A model generated the notes under the pieces. The model saw nothing but the letters and a program-made list of their open reading frames with translations, was not told the origin of the DNA and made no database searches. From contig NZ_JAGRPV010000001.1 in assembly GCF_030014955.1 (NCBI RefSeq), positions 1,922,001-1,986,000 on the forward strand: a stretch of 64,000 bases of DNA, written 5' to 3'. This DNA comes from Cohnella hashimotonis (GTDB taxonomy: Bacteria > Bacillota > Bacilli > Paenibacillales > Paenibacillaceae). The position numbers and the translations under genes are program-made. Positions 41,708 to 50,535 of this stretch are shown here, piece by piece. How positions within the stretch are numbered: the first letter of the stretch is position 1; every line of letters starts with the position of its first letter.

Positions 41708-44131
41708 ATGGCTTCTAACAAGACGAAGAGCCGTTCACTGCCTTTGCTCCCTCTACGCGGGCTGCTCGTCTACCCCAGCATGGTGCTGCATCTGGACGTA
41801 GGCCGCGAGAAGTCGATCAAGGCGCTAGAGCAATGCATGATCGACGACCACATGATCCTGCTCTGCTCCCAGTCGGAGATCAATATCGAAGAACCGACGC
41901 AGGAGGACATTTACCGCGTGGGCACCATTGCCAAGGTCCGGCAGATGTTGAAGCTGCCGAACGGCACGATCCGCGTGCTGGTCGAAGGCGTCGTCCGCGC
42001 GGAGATCGAGCAATATTTGCCCAATGACGGCTTCTATGAAGTTGTCGCCCGGGAGCTCCCGGAGCCGGATTCGAACGATTCCGAACTGGATGCGCTCATG
42101 CGCGCGGTATTAAGCCAGTTTGAGCACTATATCAATCTCTCAAAGAAGGTCACGCCGGAGACGCTCGCCGCCGTATCCGACATCGACGAGCCTGGCCGCC
42201 TGGCCGACGTCATTACCAGCCATCTGTCGCTTAAGATCAAGGACAAGCAGGAGATTCTCGAGACGGTCGAAGTGCGCAGCCGTCTGGAGAAGCTGCTCGA
42301 TTTCCTGAACAACGAACGCGAGGTGCTGGAGCTCGAACGCAAGATCAGCCAGCGCGTCAAGAAGCAGATGGAGAAGACGCAAAAGGAATACTATCTGCGC
42401 GAGCAAATGAAGGCGATCCAGAAGGAGCTCGGCGAGAAGGAAGGCCGGGCGGGCGAAGTCGAGGAGCTGCGGAACCAGCTTGAGGAGAAGAAGCTCCCCG
42501 AGAAGATCGCCGCCAAGGTGGAAAAGGAAATCGATCGCCTCGAAAAGATGCCGGCGTCGTCCGCGGAAGGCGCCGTCATCCGCAATTATATCGAGTGGCT
42601 GCTTGCTCTGCCGTGGAATAACTTCACGGAAGACCACCTGGATCTCTCGAAGGCCGAGCAGATCCTCGACGACGCGCATTCCGGCCTTGAAAAGCCGAAA
42701 GAACGCGTGCTCGAATATCTCGCCGTTCAGCAGCTCGTGAAGAAGCTGAAGGGACCGATTCTCTGCCTCGTAGGCCCGCCCGGCGTCGGCAAGACGTCGC
42801 TCGGCCGCTCAATCGCGGCTTCTCTCGGCCGCGAATTCGTGCGCATCTCGCTCGGCGGCGTACGCGACGAAGCCGAGATCCGCGGCCATCGGCGCACATA
42901 CGTCGGCGCGATGCCCGGCCGCATCATTCAGGGGATGCGCACCGCAGGCTCGATGAACCCGGTCTTCCTGCTCGACGAGATCGACAAGATGGCGAGCGAC
43001 TTCCGCGGCGATCCGTCGTCCGCGATGCTCGAGGTGCTCGATCCGGAGCAGAACGCGACGTTCAGCGATCACTACATCGAGACGCCGTTCGACCTGTCCA
43101 ACGTCATGTTCGTGACGACGGCCAACGTCGCTCACCAGATTCCGCGTCCGCTGCTCGACCGGATGGAGGTCCTCTACATTCCGGGCTATACCGAGCTCGA
43201 GAAGCTGGAGATCGCCAAGCATCACCTGCTGCCGAAGCAGAAGCGCGATCACGGTCTCGAGGAGGATCAGCTTCAGATCGACGAAGAAGTACTGATGCAG
43301 CTCGTGCGCGGCTACACGCGCGAATCTGGCGTGCGCAACCTGGAGCAGCAGCTCGCCGCGATCTGCCGCAAGGCGGCCAAGATCATCGTCGGCGATTCGG
43401 AGGTCAAGTCCGTCGTGGTAGACGCCGCGAAGCTCAAGGAGTTTCTGGGCCCCTCCAAGTTCCGCTACGGGATGGCGGAGCTGGAGGACCAGATCGGCGC
43501 CGTTACGGGCCTGGCCTGGACGGAGGTGGGCGGGGATACGCTCGTCATCGAGGTGACGGTAATGCCCGGCTCGGGCAAGCTGACGCTGACCGGCAAGCTG
43601 GGCGACGTCATGAAGGAATCCGCGCAGGCCGCGTTCAGCTATACGCGCAGCCGGTCGATCGCCCTTGGCATCGATCCTCAGTTCCACGAGAAAAACGATA
43701 TTCACATTCATATTCCCGAAGGCGCGATTCCGAAGGACGGACCGTCGGCCGGCATTACGATCGCCACGGCGTTGATCTCGGCGCTTACGAACCGGCCGGT
43801 CAACCGCGAGGTCGCCATGACGGGCGAGATCACGCTCCGCGGACGCGTGCTGCCGATCGGCGGCCTGAAGGAAAAGTCGCTCGCCGCCCACCGGGCCGGC
43901 ATCAAGACGGTGCTGCTGCCCAAGGACAACGAGCGAGACCTTCGCGACATTCCGGACAGCGTGCGCAGCGAGATGACATTTATCCCGGTGGCGCATATGG
44001 ACGAGGTGCTTGAGCACGCAATGGCGACCAAGCTTAGCGATCTGCCTAGCGGAGACGAGCCGATCACGGCCGAAGTAGCGATGTCGCGCGAAGGCGATAG
44101 GGAAGAGCTTCCCCCGATGGGGACGCATTGA
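41708..44131 (+). CDS. lon: ATP-dependent protease La (LonA)
   Basis: This 807-aa cytosolic protease degrades misfolded and regulatory proteins. It has the three Lon domains: substrate-binding N-domain (~10-205) with the [18 protein letters not shown] start, AAA+ domain with Walker A GPPGVGKT at ~356-363 and Walker [10 protein letters not shown] at ~420, and the C-terminal peptidase with the Ser/Lys dyad (Ser in KDGPSAG at ~681, Lys in LKEKSLAA at ~723). GGAGGTG precedes the ATG. It is 19 bp upstream of engB and probably cotranscribed with it. Confidence 0.97.
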   Translation: MASNKTKSRSLPLLPLRGLLVYPSMVLHLDVGREKSIKALEQCMIDDHMILLCSQSEINIEEPTQEDIYRVGTIAKVRQMLKLPNGTIRVLVEGVVRAEIEQYLPNDGFYEVVARELPEPDSNDSELDALMRAVLSQFEHYINLSKKVTPETLAAVSDIDEPGRLADVITSHLSLKIKDKQEILETVEVRSRLEKLLDFLNNEREVLELERKISQRVKKQMEKTQKEYYLREQMKAIQKELGEKEGRAGEVEELRNQLEEKKLPEKIAAKVEKEIDRLEKMPASSAEGAVIRNYIEWLLALPWNNFTEDHLDLSKAEQILDDAHSGLEKPKERVLEYLAVQQLVKKLKGPILCLVGPPGVGKTSLGRSIAASLGREFVRISLGGVRDEAEIRGHRRTYVGAMPGRIIQGMRTAGSMNPVFLLDEIDKMASDFRGDPSSAMLEVLDPEQNATFSDHYIETPFDLSNVMFVTTANVAHQIPRPLLDRMEVLYIPGYTELEKLEIAKHHLLPKQKRDHGLEEDQLQIDEEVLMQLVRGYTRESGVRNLEQQLAAICRKAAKIIVGDSEVKSVVVDAAKLKEFLGPSKFRYGMAELEDQIGAVTGLAWTEVGGDTLVIEVTVMPGSGKLTLTGKLGDVMKESAQAAFSYTRSRSIALGIDPQFHEKNDIHIHIPEGAIPKDGPSAGITIATALISALTNRPVNREVAMTGEITLRGRVLPIGGLKEKSLAAHRAGIKTVLLPKDNERDLRDIPDSVRSEMTFIPVAHMDEVLEHAMATKLSDLPSGDEPITAEVAMSREGDREELPPMGTH

Positions 44132-44150
44132 CGGGAGTGTACCGCTTCAT

Positions 44151-44795
44151 ATGAAGATCAAGTCCAGCGAATTTATTATCAGCGCAGTAGGACCCAAGCA
44201 ATATCCCGTTGACGGCTTGCCGGAGATCGCTCTGGCAGGCCGTTCCAACGTCGGCAAGTCTTCGCTGATCAACCGCCTGCTGCTCCGGCGCAATCTGGCC
44301 CGTACGAGCTCGCAGCCCGGCAAGACGCAGCAATTGAATTATTATAAGATCAATGACGAAATGTACTTCGTGGACGTGCCGGGCTACGGTTATGCAAAAG
44401 TGTCCAAGTCCGAGCGCGAGGCGTGGGGCCGCATGATCGAAAATTATTTGCGTCAGCGGGAGGAACTTAAACTCGTGATCCAGCTGATCGACCTGCGCCA
44501 TCCGCCTACCGCGCTAGACATTTCCATGTACGAGTGGCTGTCCCACTACGGCATTCCGCTATGCGTCGTCGGCACCAAAGCCGACAAGCTATCGCGCAAT
44601 CAGGTGGCCAAGCACGGGCGTATCATGCGGGAGACGCTAGGCATGCCGAAGGGGGCGCCGCTCGTTTTGTTTTCATCGGAGACCGGAGAGGGTAGAGATG
44701 ATTTATGGCGCATTATCGCCCACGCCGCTGATATTCCCACTGCTTCCCCTCCTGAATCGCAGCATGAACGGCAGGAAACCGAGGATAACGGTTAA
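44151..44795 (+). CDS. engB: Ribosome biogenesis GTPase EngB (YsxC/YihA)
   Basis: This 214-aa GTPase is needed for assembly of the large ribosomal subunit. GTPase motifs are clear: G1 GRSNVGKS at 30-37, G2 threonine in [10 protein letters not shown] at ~54-63, G3 DVPGYG at ~76-81, and G4 GTKADK at ~142-147. GGGAGTG lies before the ATG. The lonA-engB order is the same as lonA-ysxC in Bacillus. The C-terminal ~15 residues are a variable charged tail. Confidence 0.96.
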   Translation: MKIKSSEFIISAVGPKQYPVDGLPEIALAGRSNVGKSSLINRLLLRRNLARTSSQPGKTQQLNYYKINDEMYFVDVPGYGYAKVSKSEREAWGRMIENYLRQREELKLVIQLIDLRHPPTALDISMYEWLSHYGIPLCVVGTKADKLSRNQVAKHGRIMRETLGMPKGAPLVLFSSETGEGRDDLWRIIAHAADIPTASPPESQHERQETEDNG

Positions 44796-44887
44796 TTATG
44801 CGGTCCAATGCCGGGAGGAATCGATTTTTACGGCTTTTTTCGGCTAAATCGGGTTTTGTTGAGAAGATAAGATCGAGCCGAGTGTCG

Positions 44888-44893
44888 TATAAT
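44888..44893 (+). promoter_or_regulatory. Consensus -10 element
   Basis: TATAAT at 44888-44893, 55 bp before the next start codon; the -35 (AGATAA) is poor. The gap after engB also has T-rich stretches but no clean terminator. Confidence 0.4.
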
Positions 44894-44948
44894 TAAAAAG
44901 GCAAGGAATCATCACCTTCGTGAACAAAATGGAATTGAGGAGATTTTT

Positions 44949-45539
44949 ATGGCTAAGCGGGTAGCCACAGAGTATGTAAACGCCAGTCTGACATTGACAG
45001 AAGCCGAGATGCGAAGCTTAACCTCCCTGTGCGGAACGCAGCAGCTGCGCCAGCAGATTTTCGTGCTGGAGAACGGCAACCAAGAAATGGTTCTAGAAGA
45101 CGAAGCTGGCGGCGAGACGATCCGCTTGACGTTCGAGCGTCGCGGCGGCCGCTACCGTTGCTCTTTATCCTGCAGAGTCGTCCAGCCCGGTCTTACCGAC
45201 GCGCTGCGCAAGATGGTGTCCTCGTTCAAGGGGGATGCCGTCGTCAACCGTATTTATCCCGGTTTTACGATGGTTTATCATTACTTAGGCGGCAAGGTCG
45301 TGCGTATCGTCGAGTGCAAGGGCGACGCCATCCGCACCGTTTTCGAGCACGAGAGCGCTTTGTCGGCGATGGAGTCCCGTTACAAGCTGTGCGCGGTCGA
45401 AGAAGAGATTGCGATCGTACGCGGCGCCGTCAACGAACTGCTCGATCTGCGCAACGCCCTTACGGACGCAGACCGCATCGCGGAGATCGACGAGCGGCTG
45501 AGGCATCACAGCCGATTGCTGTTCGCGCTTGAAGCTTAA
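44949..45539 (+). CDS. Conserved-looking hypothetical protein between engB and speH
   Basis: This 196-aa soluble protein has GAGGAG before the ATG, its own -10 element and a terminator, so it is a real single-gene unit. The first ~115 residues are beta-rich (for example ETIRLTFERRGGRYRCSLSC) and the last ~60 are helical, ending LRHHSRLLFALEA. No known domain, membrane helix or catalytic motif is visible. It occupies a position where Bacillus has no equivalent between ysxC and hemA. Confidence 0.7.
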   Translation: MAKRVATEYVNASLTLTEAEMRSLTSLCGTQQLRQQIFVLENGNQEMVLEDEAGGETIRLTFERRGGRYRCSLSCRVVQPGLTDALRKMVSSFKGDAVVNRIYPGFTMVYHYLGGKVVRIVECKGDAIRTVFEHESALSAMESRYKLCAVEEEIAIVRGAVNELLDLRNALTDADRIAEIDERLRHHSRLLFALEA

Positions 45540-45563
45540 TCTACCTATACGAATCCAGTGAGG

Positions 45564-45592
45564 AACCTGCCTTAGTCCAAGGCGGGTTTTTT
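45564..45592 (+). terminator. Rho-independent terminator
   Basis: A 10-bp stem AACCTGCCTT/AAGGCGGGTT (45564-45573 with 45579-45588, one G-T pair) followed by six T. Confidence 0.8.
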
Positions 45593-45652
45593 ATTATGAC
45601 GGGCGTGCATGTACGAGGGCTCCTTTTCGTGATATTTTGCTTAAAAAAGTAG

Positions 45653-45681
45653 TTGCAATTCAACCCGATAGATGTTATTTT
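45653..45681 (+). promoter_or_regulatory. Promoter candidate for speH
   Basis: TTGCAA (45653-45658), 17 bp, TATTTT (45676-45681), leaving a ~140-nt leader before the GTG. A perfect TTGACA at 45690 has no -10 at a usual distance. Confidence 0.4.
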
Positions 45682-45828
45682 TAGTTTCGTTGACAAAACA
45701 ATAGGAACCAGGATTCACTCAGGAATGGAATGCGATTGTTTTGCAGATTCCCTCGAGAAGTGAATGACGTAGGTCCTAGCGGATGAAATCAGCTTCACAT
45801 TTTATTCCTAGGAAGGGGGAACCGAACA

Positions 45829-46227
45829 GTGGAATACTCTACTTTCGGACGGCACGTTGCGGTTGATACCTGGGGGGTCGATTTCGATCTTCTGAACAGC
45901 GCTGAACTTCTCCAATCGCACATGGTGGAGGCAGCCGAAGCTTGCGGAGCAACCGTTCTCTCGGTTCAAGCCAAACAATTCGAGCCGCAAGGCGCGACGG
46001 TTCTCGTTATGCTGTCGGAGAGCCATCTCTCCATTCACACGTATCCTGAGCGGGGTTTTGCCGCAATCGATTGCTACACCTGCGGCGAGACGGTCGATCC
46101 GCAGCTCGCGATCGACTACATGGTTAGTGTACTTAAGCCAAAGAACACATACGCCAAGAAGCTGATTCGCGGCGTCGGCGAGATGCAGGTCGAAGAGCCT
46201 GCTATCAAACAAGCCGAACTGGTGTAA
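45829..46227 (+). CDS. speH: S-adenosylmethionine decarboxylase proenzyme
   Basis: This 132-aa proenzyme supplies decarboxylated AdoMet for spermidine synthesis. The self-cleavage site is in MLSESHLSIHTYPE, where cutting between Glu64 and Ser65 turns the serine into the catalytic pyruvoyl group; His70 and Cys85 (in CYTCGE) complete the active site. The size matches the short bacterial SpeH/SpeD-2 class. The GTG start at 45829 follows GGAAGGGGG. It is a single gene with a long leader and its own terminator; no spermidine synthase gene is in the window. Confidence 0.95.
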   Translation: MEYSTFGRHVAVDTWGVDFDLLNSAELLQSHMVEAAEACGATVLSVQAKQFEPQGATVLVMLSESHLSIHTYPERGFAAIDCYTCGETVDPQLAIDYMVSVLKPKNTYAKKLIRGVGEMQVEEPAIKQAELV

Positions 46228-46260
46228 GAGTAGTAGAGCCTACAGACGATGATGCATGTT

Positions 46261-46290
46261 AGCCATGGGGCCGCGTCCCCATGGCTTTTT
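46261..46290 (+). terminator. Rho-independent terminator after speH
   Basis: A perfect 10-bp stem AGCCATGGGG/CCCCATGGCT (46261-46270 with 46277-46286) followed by TTTTT. Confidence 0.88.
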
Positions 46291-46418
46291 AAATGCGATT
46301 TGCGGCAAATCGGCCGCCGAGAATAGAATGCGGTTCCGACGACGACAATAGGAAGAAACGGAATCGACTGGTTGTCGCAAAATATTCATCAAATCTTCAG
46401 GGCCGGCACGCCCGGCTA

Positions 46419-46427
46419 TGCTATAAT
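46419..46427 (+). promoter_or_regulatory. Extended -10 promoter of the hem operon
   Basis: TG (46419-46420), one base, TATAAT (46422-46427), 83 bp before hemA; a GC-rich inverted repeat (GCCGG...CCGGC) sits in the -35 region. Confidence 0.55.
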
Positions 46428-46509
46428 GAATGCTAGTTGGCGGGCAAGCCGGACGCGCTTTGCTTCGCATGAACGGCATCCAGACTCAGGAAAAGGCAGG
46501 TGAAGTCCC

Positions 46510-47916
46510 GTGCATCTTATAGTCGTCGGTTTGAATTACAAAACGGCACCGGTAGAAGTCCGGGAACGCTTCGCGATTCCGGACGAGGAACTGCCGCTGG
46601 CACTGGACGCGCTGAAGGCGACGACGGGCATTTTGGAGTGCGTCATCGTCGCCACCTGCAACCGCACCGAATTGTATGCTGTCGTCGATCGCCATACGCT
46701 GTGCGGGCATTATATTCGCGCTTTTATGGAGCAATGGTTCAACCTGCCCCGCGAGATGTTCAACCGTCATCTCTATATGTACGAGGACGACCTCGCGAAC
46801 CGTCATCTGTTCCGCGTTGCCTGCGGTCTCGATTCGATGGTCATCGGCGAGACGCAGATTCTCGGACAGGTCCGCGACGCCTTCTTCCTCGCACGCGAGC
46901 GCAAAACGACCGGTACGTTGTTTAATCGTCTTTTCCAGCAGGCGATTACGGTCGCCAAGCGCGCGCATACCGAGACGTCGATCGGCGAGAGCGCCGTATC
47001 CGTCAGCTATGCGGCCGTGGAGCTCGGCAAGCGGATTTTCGGCCGCTTCGACGACAAAAAGGTGATGATTCTGGGCGCGGGCAAGATGAGCGAGCTTACG
47101 GCCCAGCATCTGACCGCAGGCGGGGCCAAGGAAGTGTTCGTCGTCAACCGCACGTTGTCGCGCGCAGAAGAGCTCGCGGACAAGATGGGCGGCAAGGCGA
47201 TGGGGATGGACGAGGCGTTGCGCCGGATCGACGAAGCCGATATCGTCATCAGCAGCACCGGGGCGCAGCGGTTCGTGCTGGAGCGGGACGTCGTCGCACG
47301 CGCGATGAAGAGCCGCAAGAAGAGACCGCTGTTCCTGATCGATATCGCGGTTCCGAGAGACATCGATCCCGCATGCGGCGAGCTGCCCGGCGTTTACCTG
47401 TACGATATCGACGATCTCGAAGGCATCGTGGAGAACAATCTGGAGAAGCGCAGGCAGGAGACGGCTGCGATCGACGTCATGATCGACGCCGAGATGGAGT
47501 CTTACCGGCAGTGGTACGCGACGCTCGGCGTCAGCCCGCTGATCCGCGGCCTTCAGGAGAAGGCCGCGGCGATCCATGAAGAGACGCTGGACAGCCTGTT
47601 GCGCAAGCTTCCGGAGCTCGACGAGCGGCAGGTCAAGGTTATTCGCAAGCTGAGCAAGAGCATGCTGACGCAGATGATCCACGACCCGATCCTGCGGGTC
47701 AAGGAGCTGGCTGCGGAGAAGCGCAGCGAAGCTTCGCTGGATCTGTTCGTCCAGCTCTTTGCGCTCGAGGAGGAAGTCGCGCGCCTCAAGAACGAGGCGA
47801 AGGAGGCGGAGAAGGCGCGCACGGCCGGGCAAGCTGCTGCAGCGGGACCCGACAAGCAAGCCGCCTCCGCGGAGCCTCAGTCATTCCTGGCTCAGCTGGC
47901 CGGCGCGCTTCGCTGA
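46510..47916 (+). CDS. hemA: Glutamyl-tRNA reductase
   Basis: This 468-aa enzyme reduces glutamyl-tRNA to glutamate-1-semialdehyde, the first step of tetrapyrrole synthesis in this pathway. The nucleophile Cys50 is in VATCNRTELY, the SMVIGETQILGQV substrate motif is at about 112-124, and the NADPH-binding domain starts at MILGAGKMSELT (~185). A C-terminal helical dimerisation region follows, ending in an Ala-rich tail. GTG 46510 follows AGGTGA. It is first in a run of seven hem-related genes. Confidence 0.96.
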   Translation: MHLIVVGLNYKTAPVEVRERFAIPDEELPLALDALKATTGILECVIVATCNRTELYAVVDRHTLCGHYIRAFMEQWFNLPREMFNRHLYMYEDDLANRHLFRVACGLDSMVIGETQILGQVRDAFFLARERKTTGTLFNRLFQQAITVAKRAHTETSIGESAVSVSYAAVELGKRIFGRFDDKKVMILGAGKMSELTAQHLTAGGAKEVFVVNRTLSRAEELADKMGGKAMGMDEALRRIDEADIVISSTGAQRFVLERDVVARAMKSRKKRPLFLIDIAVPRDIDPACGELPGVYLYDIDDLEGIVENNLEKRRQETAAIDVMIDAEMESYRQWYATLGVSPLIRGLQEKAAAIHEETLDSLLRKLPELDERQVKVIRKLSKSMLTQMIHDPILRVKELAAEKRSEASLDLFVQLFALEEEVARLKNEAKEAEKARTAGQAAAAGPDKQAASAEPQSFLAQLAGALR

Positions 47917-47965
47917 CCGGATCGCCGGCCTGGCCGGATTCGAGAGAAGCCGGAGGCGGTGCTGC

Positions 47966-48787
47966 ATGTTAACGAACAATTGGCTGACGGATGCCATTAT
48001 GTATATTTACGCCCTGAGTCTGCTGTTTTTCGTGTCGGACGCCGCCTACGGCAACCGAAACGGGAAACGGATCGGCACAGGGCTGCTTGTTTTTGTCTGG
48101 GTGCTGCAGACGGGCTTTCTCGTCGATTTGCTCCTTCGCCGCTTTGCGGTTCCCGATGTGACGCTGCACGATTACGTTTTTTTCGTATCGTGGCTGCTCG
48201 TCTCCGTGTCGTTCGCCGTGAATCGGATCGTCCGCGCCGAGCTGCTCGTCCTGCTCGTCAACGTCGTCGGGTTTGCAATACTCGGTCTTAATCTGATGGA
48301 GCGTTCCGGGCGGGAGATCGCCTTGGCCCCGTCGGAGGTGGCGAGGCGGCTGCTCGTGCTCCATGTGAGCCTGATTACCGTCGCCTTCGCCCTCCTTACC
48401 GTTTCCGCCGTGTGCGGCGCCATGTACCTTTTTCTAAACTACAGGTTAAAGAAGAAGAAGTGGGGCAGCGTGATGAACCGCATGCCAAGCCTCGAAGCGA
48501 TCGACAAGTATGCGTTCAGATCGGGCTTGTTCGGCGTGCCCCTGCTGCTGCTCGCGTTGTCGACGGGAACGGCCGCTTTGCTCGTCGACGGTCATAATGC
48601 CAAGCTGCTTGACGAGAAAGTGCTTTTGTCTTTTGTCGCCGGCGCGGTTTATATAGTCTATCTGCTGCGCCGATGGATCGGAAGAGACGACGCCAGGCGA
48701 TGCGCGATATGGAACTTGATCGGCTACATTCTGCTCGTTTTAGATTTTTTTGCGAATTCGCTATCGTCCTTTCATCGTTGGTTATAG
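47966..48787 (+). CDS. hemX: HemX / CcsA-like membrane protein
   Basis: This 273-aa protein has eight hydrophobic segments and belongs to the cytochrome c assembly (CcsA/CcmC/HemX) family. In Bacillus HemX sits between hemA and hemC and lowers HemA abundance. Ends such as WNLIGYILLVLDFFANSLSSFH are family-typical; the tryptophan-rich heme-binding WWD motif of true cytochrome c assembly proteins is not obvious. GGAGG lies 9 nt before ATG 47966; the long Arg-rich upstream extension is out-of-frame hemA sequence and was rejected. Confidence 0.85.
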   Translation: MLTNNWLTDAIMYIYALSLLFFVSDAAYGNRNGKRIGTGLLVFVWVLQTGFLVDLLLRRFAVPDVTLHDYVFFVSWLLVSVSFAVNRIVRAELLVLLVNVVGFAILGLNLMERSGREIALAPSEVARRLLVLHVSLITVAFALLTVSAVCGAMYLFLNYRLKKKKWGSVMNRMPSLEAIDKYAFRSGLFGVPLLLLALSTGTAALLVDGHNAKLLDEKVLLSFVAGAVYIVYLLRRWIGRDDARRCAIWNLIGYILLVLDFFANSLSSFHRWL

Positions 48788-48802
48788 AAAGGAGATTACG
48801 GC

Positions 48803-49453
48803 ATGCAGCGCTATTATCCGATCATGTTATCCTTAGAGCATAGCCGATGCGTCGTAGTTGGCGGCGGCGCACTCGGCGAGCGCAGAACCGGCGGACTGCT
48901 GGAGGCGGGAGCGGAAGTCTTGCTCGTCTGCCCCGAGATCGTCTCGGCACGCCTGCGAGAATGGAAGGAAGCGGGGGCGATCCGTCACTTGCCGAAACCG
49001 TTCTCGCCGGACGATCTCACGGGCGCCGCGCTCGTCGTCGCGGCGACCGGCGCCGATGAGTTGAACGGCTGGATTTGCGACGAAGCGAAGCGTCGGGGCA
49101 TCCCGGCGAACTCGGCTTCTGACGGCTCGCGGGGAAGCTTCATCGTGCCGGCCGTGGTCCGCAGAGGCGGATTGCTCTTGACCGTAAGCACCTCTGGCGC
49201 GGGACCGGCATGGTCGGCACGCATCGCAGGCGAGCTCAAGGCGCGATACGGGCCCGAGTATGCCGAGTTGACAAAGCGGCTTGGAGACGTGCGGCTGCGC
49301 GTGCTGGCGGAGGTTGACGAGGCATCCGAACGACGCAGGCTTATGCACGCGGCCGTTACGGATCAAGCTGTCGAGACTTGGTTATCGATGACTGAGCTGC
49401 CCGACACGGAAGCGCTAGTCGCGATGCTGCGCTGTTGGGCCGACGAAGCCTAA
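48803..49453 (+). CDS. Precorrin-2 dehydrogenase / sirohydrochlorin ferrochelatase (Met8/CysG-N family)
   Basis: This 216-aa protein oxidises precorrin-2 to sirohydrochlorin with NAD and may insert iron to give siroheme. The N-terminal Rossmann motif is VVGGGALGERR (~17-27), followed by NSASDGSRGSFIVPAVVRRGG at ~105-125, the usual active-site region. AAAGGAG precedes the ATG, 15 bp after hemX. Its presence in the hem operon ties siroheme to heme supply; the CobA activity needed to make precorrin-2 is encoded two genes downstream. Chelatase activity is an inference. Confidence 0.85.
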   Translation: MQRYYPIMLSLEHSRCVVVGGGALGERRTGGLLEAGAEVLLVCPEIVSARLREWKEAGAIRHLPKPFSPDDLTGAALVVAATGADELNGWICDEAKRRGIPANSASDGSRGSFIVPAVVRRGGLLLTVSTSGAGPAWSARIAGELKARYGPEYAELTKRLGDVRLRVLAEVDEASERRRLMHAAVTDQAVETWLSMTELPDTEALVAMLRCWADEA

Positions 49454-49594
49454 CGATACTGACCGATTTCGACCGATGGAGGGCTCGCAGCGTTTGGGTC
49501 GGATGCCGGAATATGAGACAATAGGAATCAATTACAGCTTATTAGCCCAGATCATGTCCGATTTGAAAAGAAATACCGAGGAGTGTTACAGCGA

Positions 49595-50533
49595 ATGCGC
49601 AAGATCAAGGTTGGAACAAGACAAAGCGCGCTGGCGATGACGCAGAGCGGACAAACGCTCGATGCGCTCAAGGCCATGGCCGCAGAGGCAGGGCTGCCGC
49701 TTGACTTCGAGGTCGTGCCGATCGTCACGCGGGGTGACCGGATTTTGGACGTGACGCTGTCCAAGGTTGGAGGCAAAGGCCTGTTTGTCAAAGAGATCGA
49801 AGAAGCGCTGCTTGGCGGCGAGATCGATATTGCAATCCACAGCATGAAGGATATGCCTTTCGAGCTGCCCGCGGGCCTCGTGATCGGATGCGTGCCGCAG
49901 CGCGAGGACCCGCGTGACGCGCTTGTGAATTTGACCTCCAGCACGCTGTCGGATCTGCCGCCGGGCGCCAGAATCGGCACGAGCAGCCTTCGCCGGTCCG
50001 CGCAGCTGCAGTCCCGGCGCCCCGATTTTCGAATCGAATCGCTCCGCGGCAATATCGATACTCGTCTTCGCAAGCTGGAATCCGAAGGGCTTGATGCGAT
50101 CGTGTTGGCGGCGGCCGGCTTGAAGCGGATGGGGTGGAGCGACCGCATTACGACCTATATCGAGCCGGAGGATTGCCTGCCTGCCGTCGGACAAGGCGCG
50201 CTTGCCATTGAATGCCGGGCGTCGGACGAAGAGGTGCTGGCGCTGCTGGCAAGGCTGAACGATACAGCTGCCGAGCGCGCGGTAGCTGCCGAGCGCACAT
50301 TTTTGGGATTGCTGAACGGCGGCTGTCAGGTGCCGATCGGCGCTTACGCGACCGCCGAGTCGGCGGCGCCCGATGCGGTCGTCTCCATGACGGGCATGGT
50401 CGCGGCACCCGACGGCAGACTCGTATTAAAAGCCTCGGCTTCCGGCAGCGATCCGGTCGAGGTCGGACGCCGTGTGGCGGAGGAGCTGCTGGCCAAGGGC
50501 GCGGATGCCTTGCTCGCGGAAGCGAGGGAATAG
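49595..50533 (+). CDS. hemC: Hydroxymethylbilane synthase (porphobilinogen deaminase)
   Basis: This 312-aa enzyme condenses four porphobilinogens into hydroxymethylbilane. [15 protein letters not shown] is the standard N-terminus, TRGDRILD lies near 48-55, the Arg-rich [13 protein letters not shown] near 128-140, and Cys244 in [12 protein letters not shown] carries the dipyrromethane cofactor. ATG 49595 was chosen because GAGGAG ends about 11 nt before it, while the GTG at 49583 overlaps that site. It stops 2 bp before the cobA-hemD start. Confidence 0.96.
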   Translation: MRKIKVGTRQSALAMTQSGQTLDALKAMAAEAGLPLDFEVVPIVTRGDRILDVTLSKVGGKGLFVKEIEEALLGGEIDIAIHSMKDMPFELPAGLVIGCVPQREDPRDALVNLTSSTLSDLPPGARIGTSSLRRSAQLQSRRPDFRIESLRGNIDTRLRKLESEGLDAIVLAAAGLKRMGWSDRITTYIEPEDCLPAVGQGALAIECRASDEEVLALLARLNDTAAERAVAAERTFLGLLNGGCQVPIGAYATAESAAPDAVVSMTGMVAAPDGRLVLKASASGSDPVEVGRRVAEELLAKGADALLAEARE

Positions 50534-50535
50534 CG

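Noticed and set aside
45682..45828. Riboswitch in the speH leader
   Set aside because: The ~140-nt leader has no recognisable SAM-box or other conserved riboswitch core and no terminator hairpin before the start codon.
47759..47965. N-terminal extension of HemX with an Arg-rich run
   Set aside because: This part is hemA read out of frame; a proper ribosome-binding site precedes the ATG at 47966.
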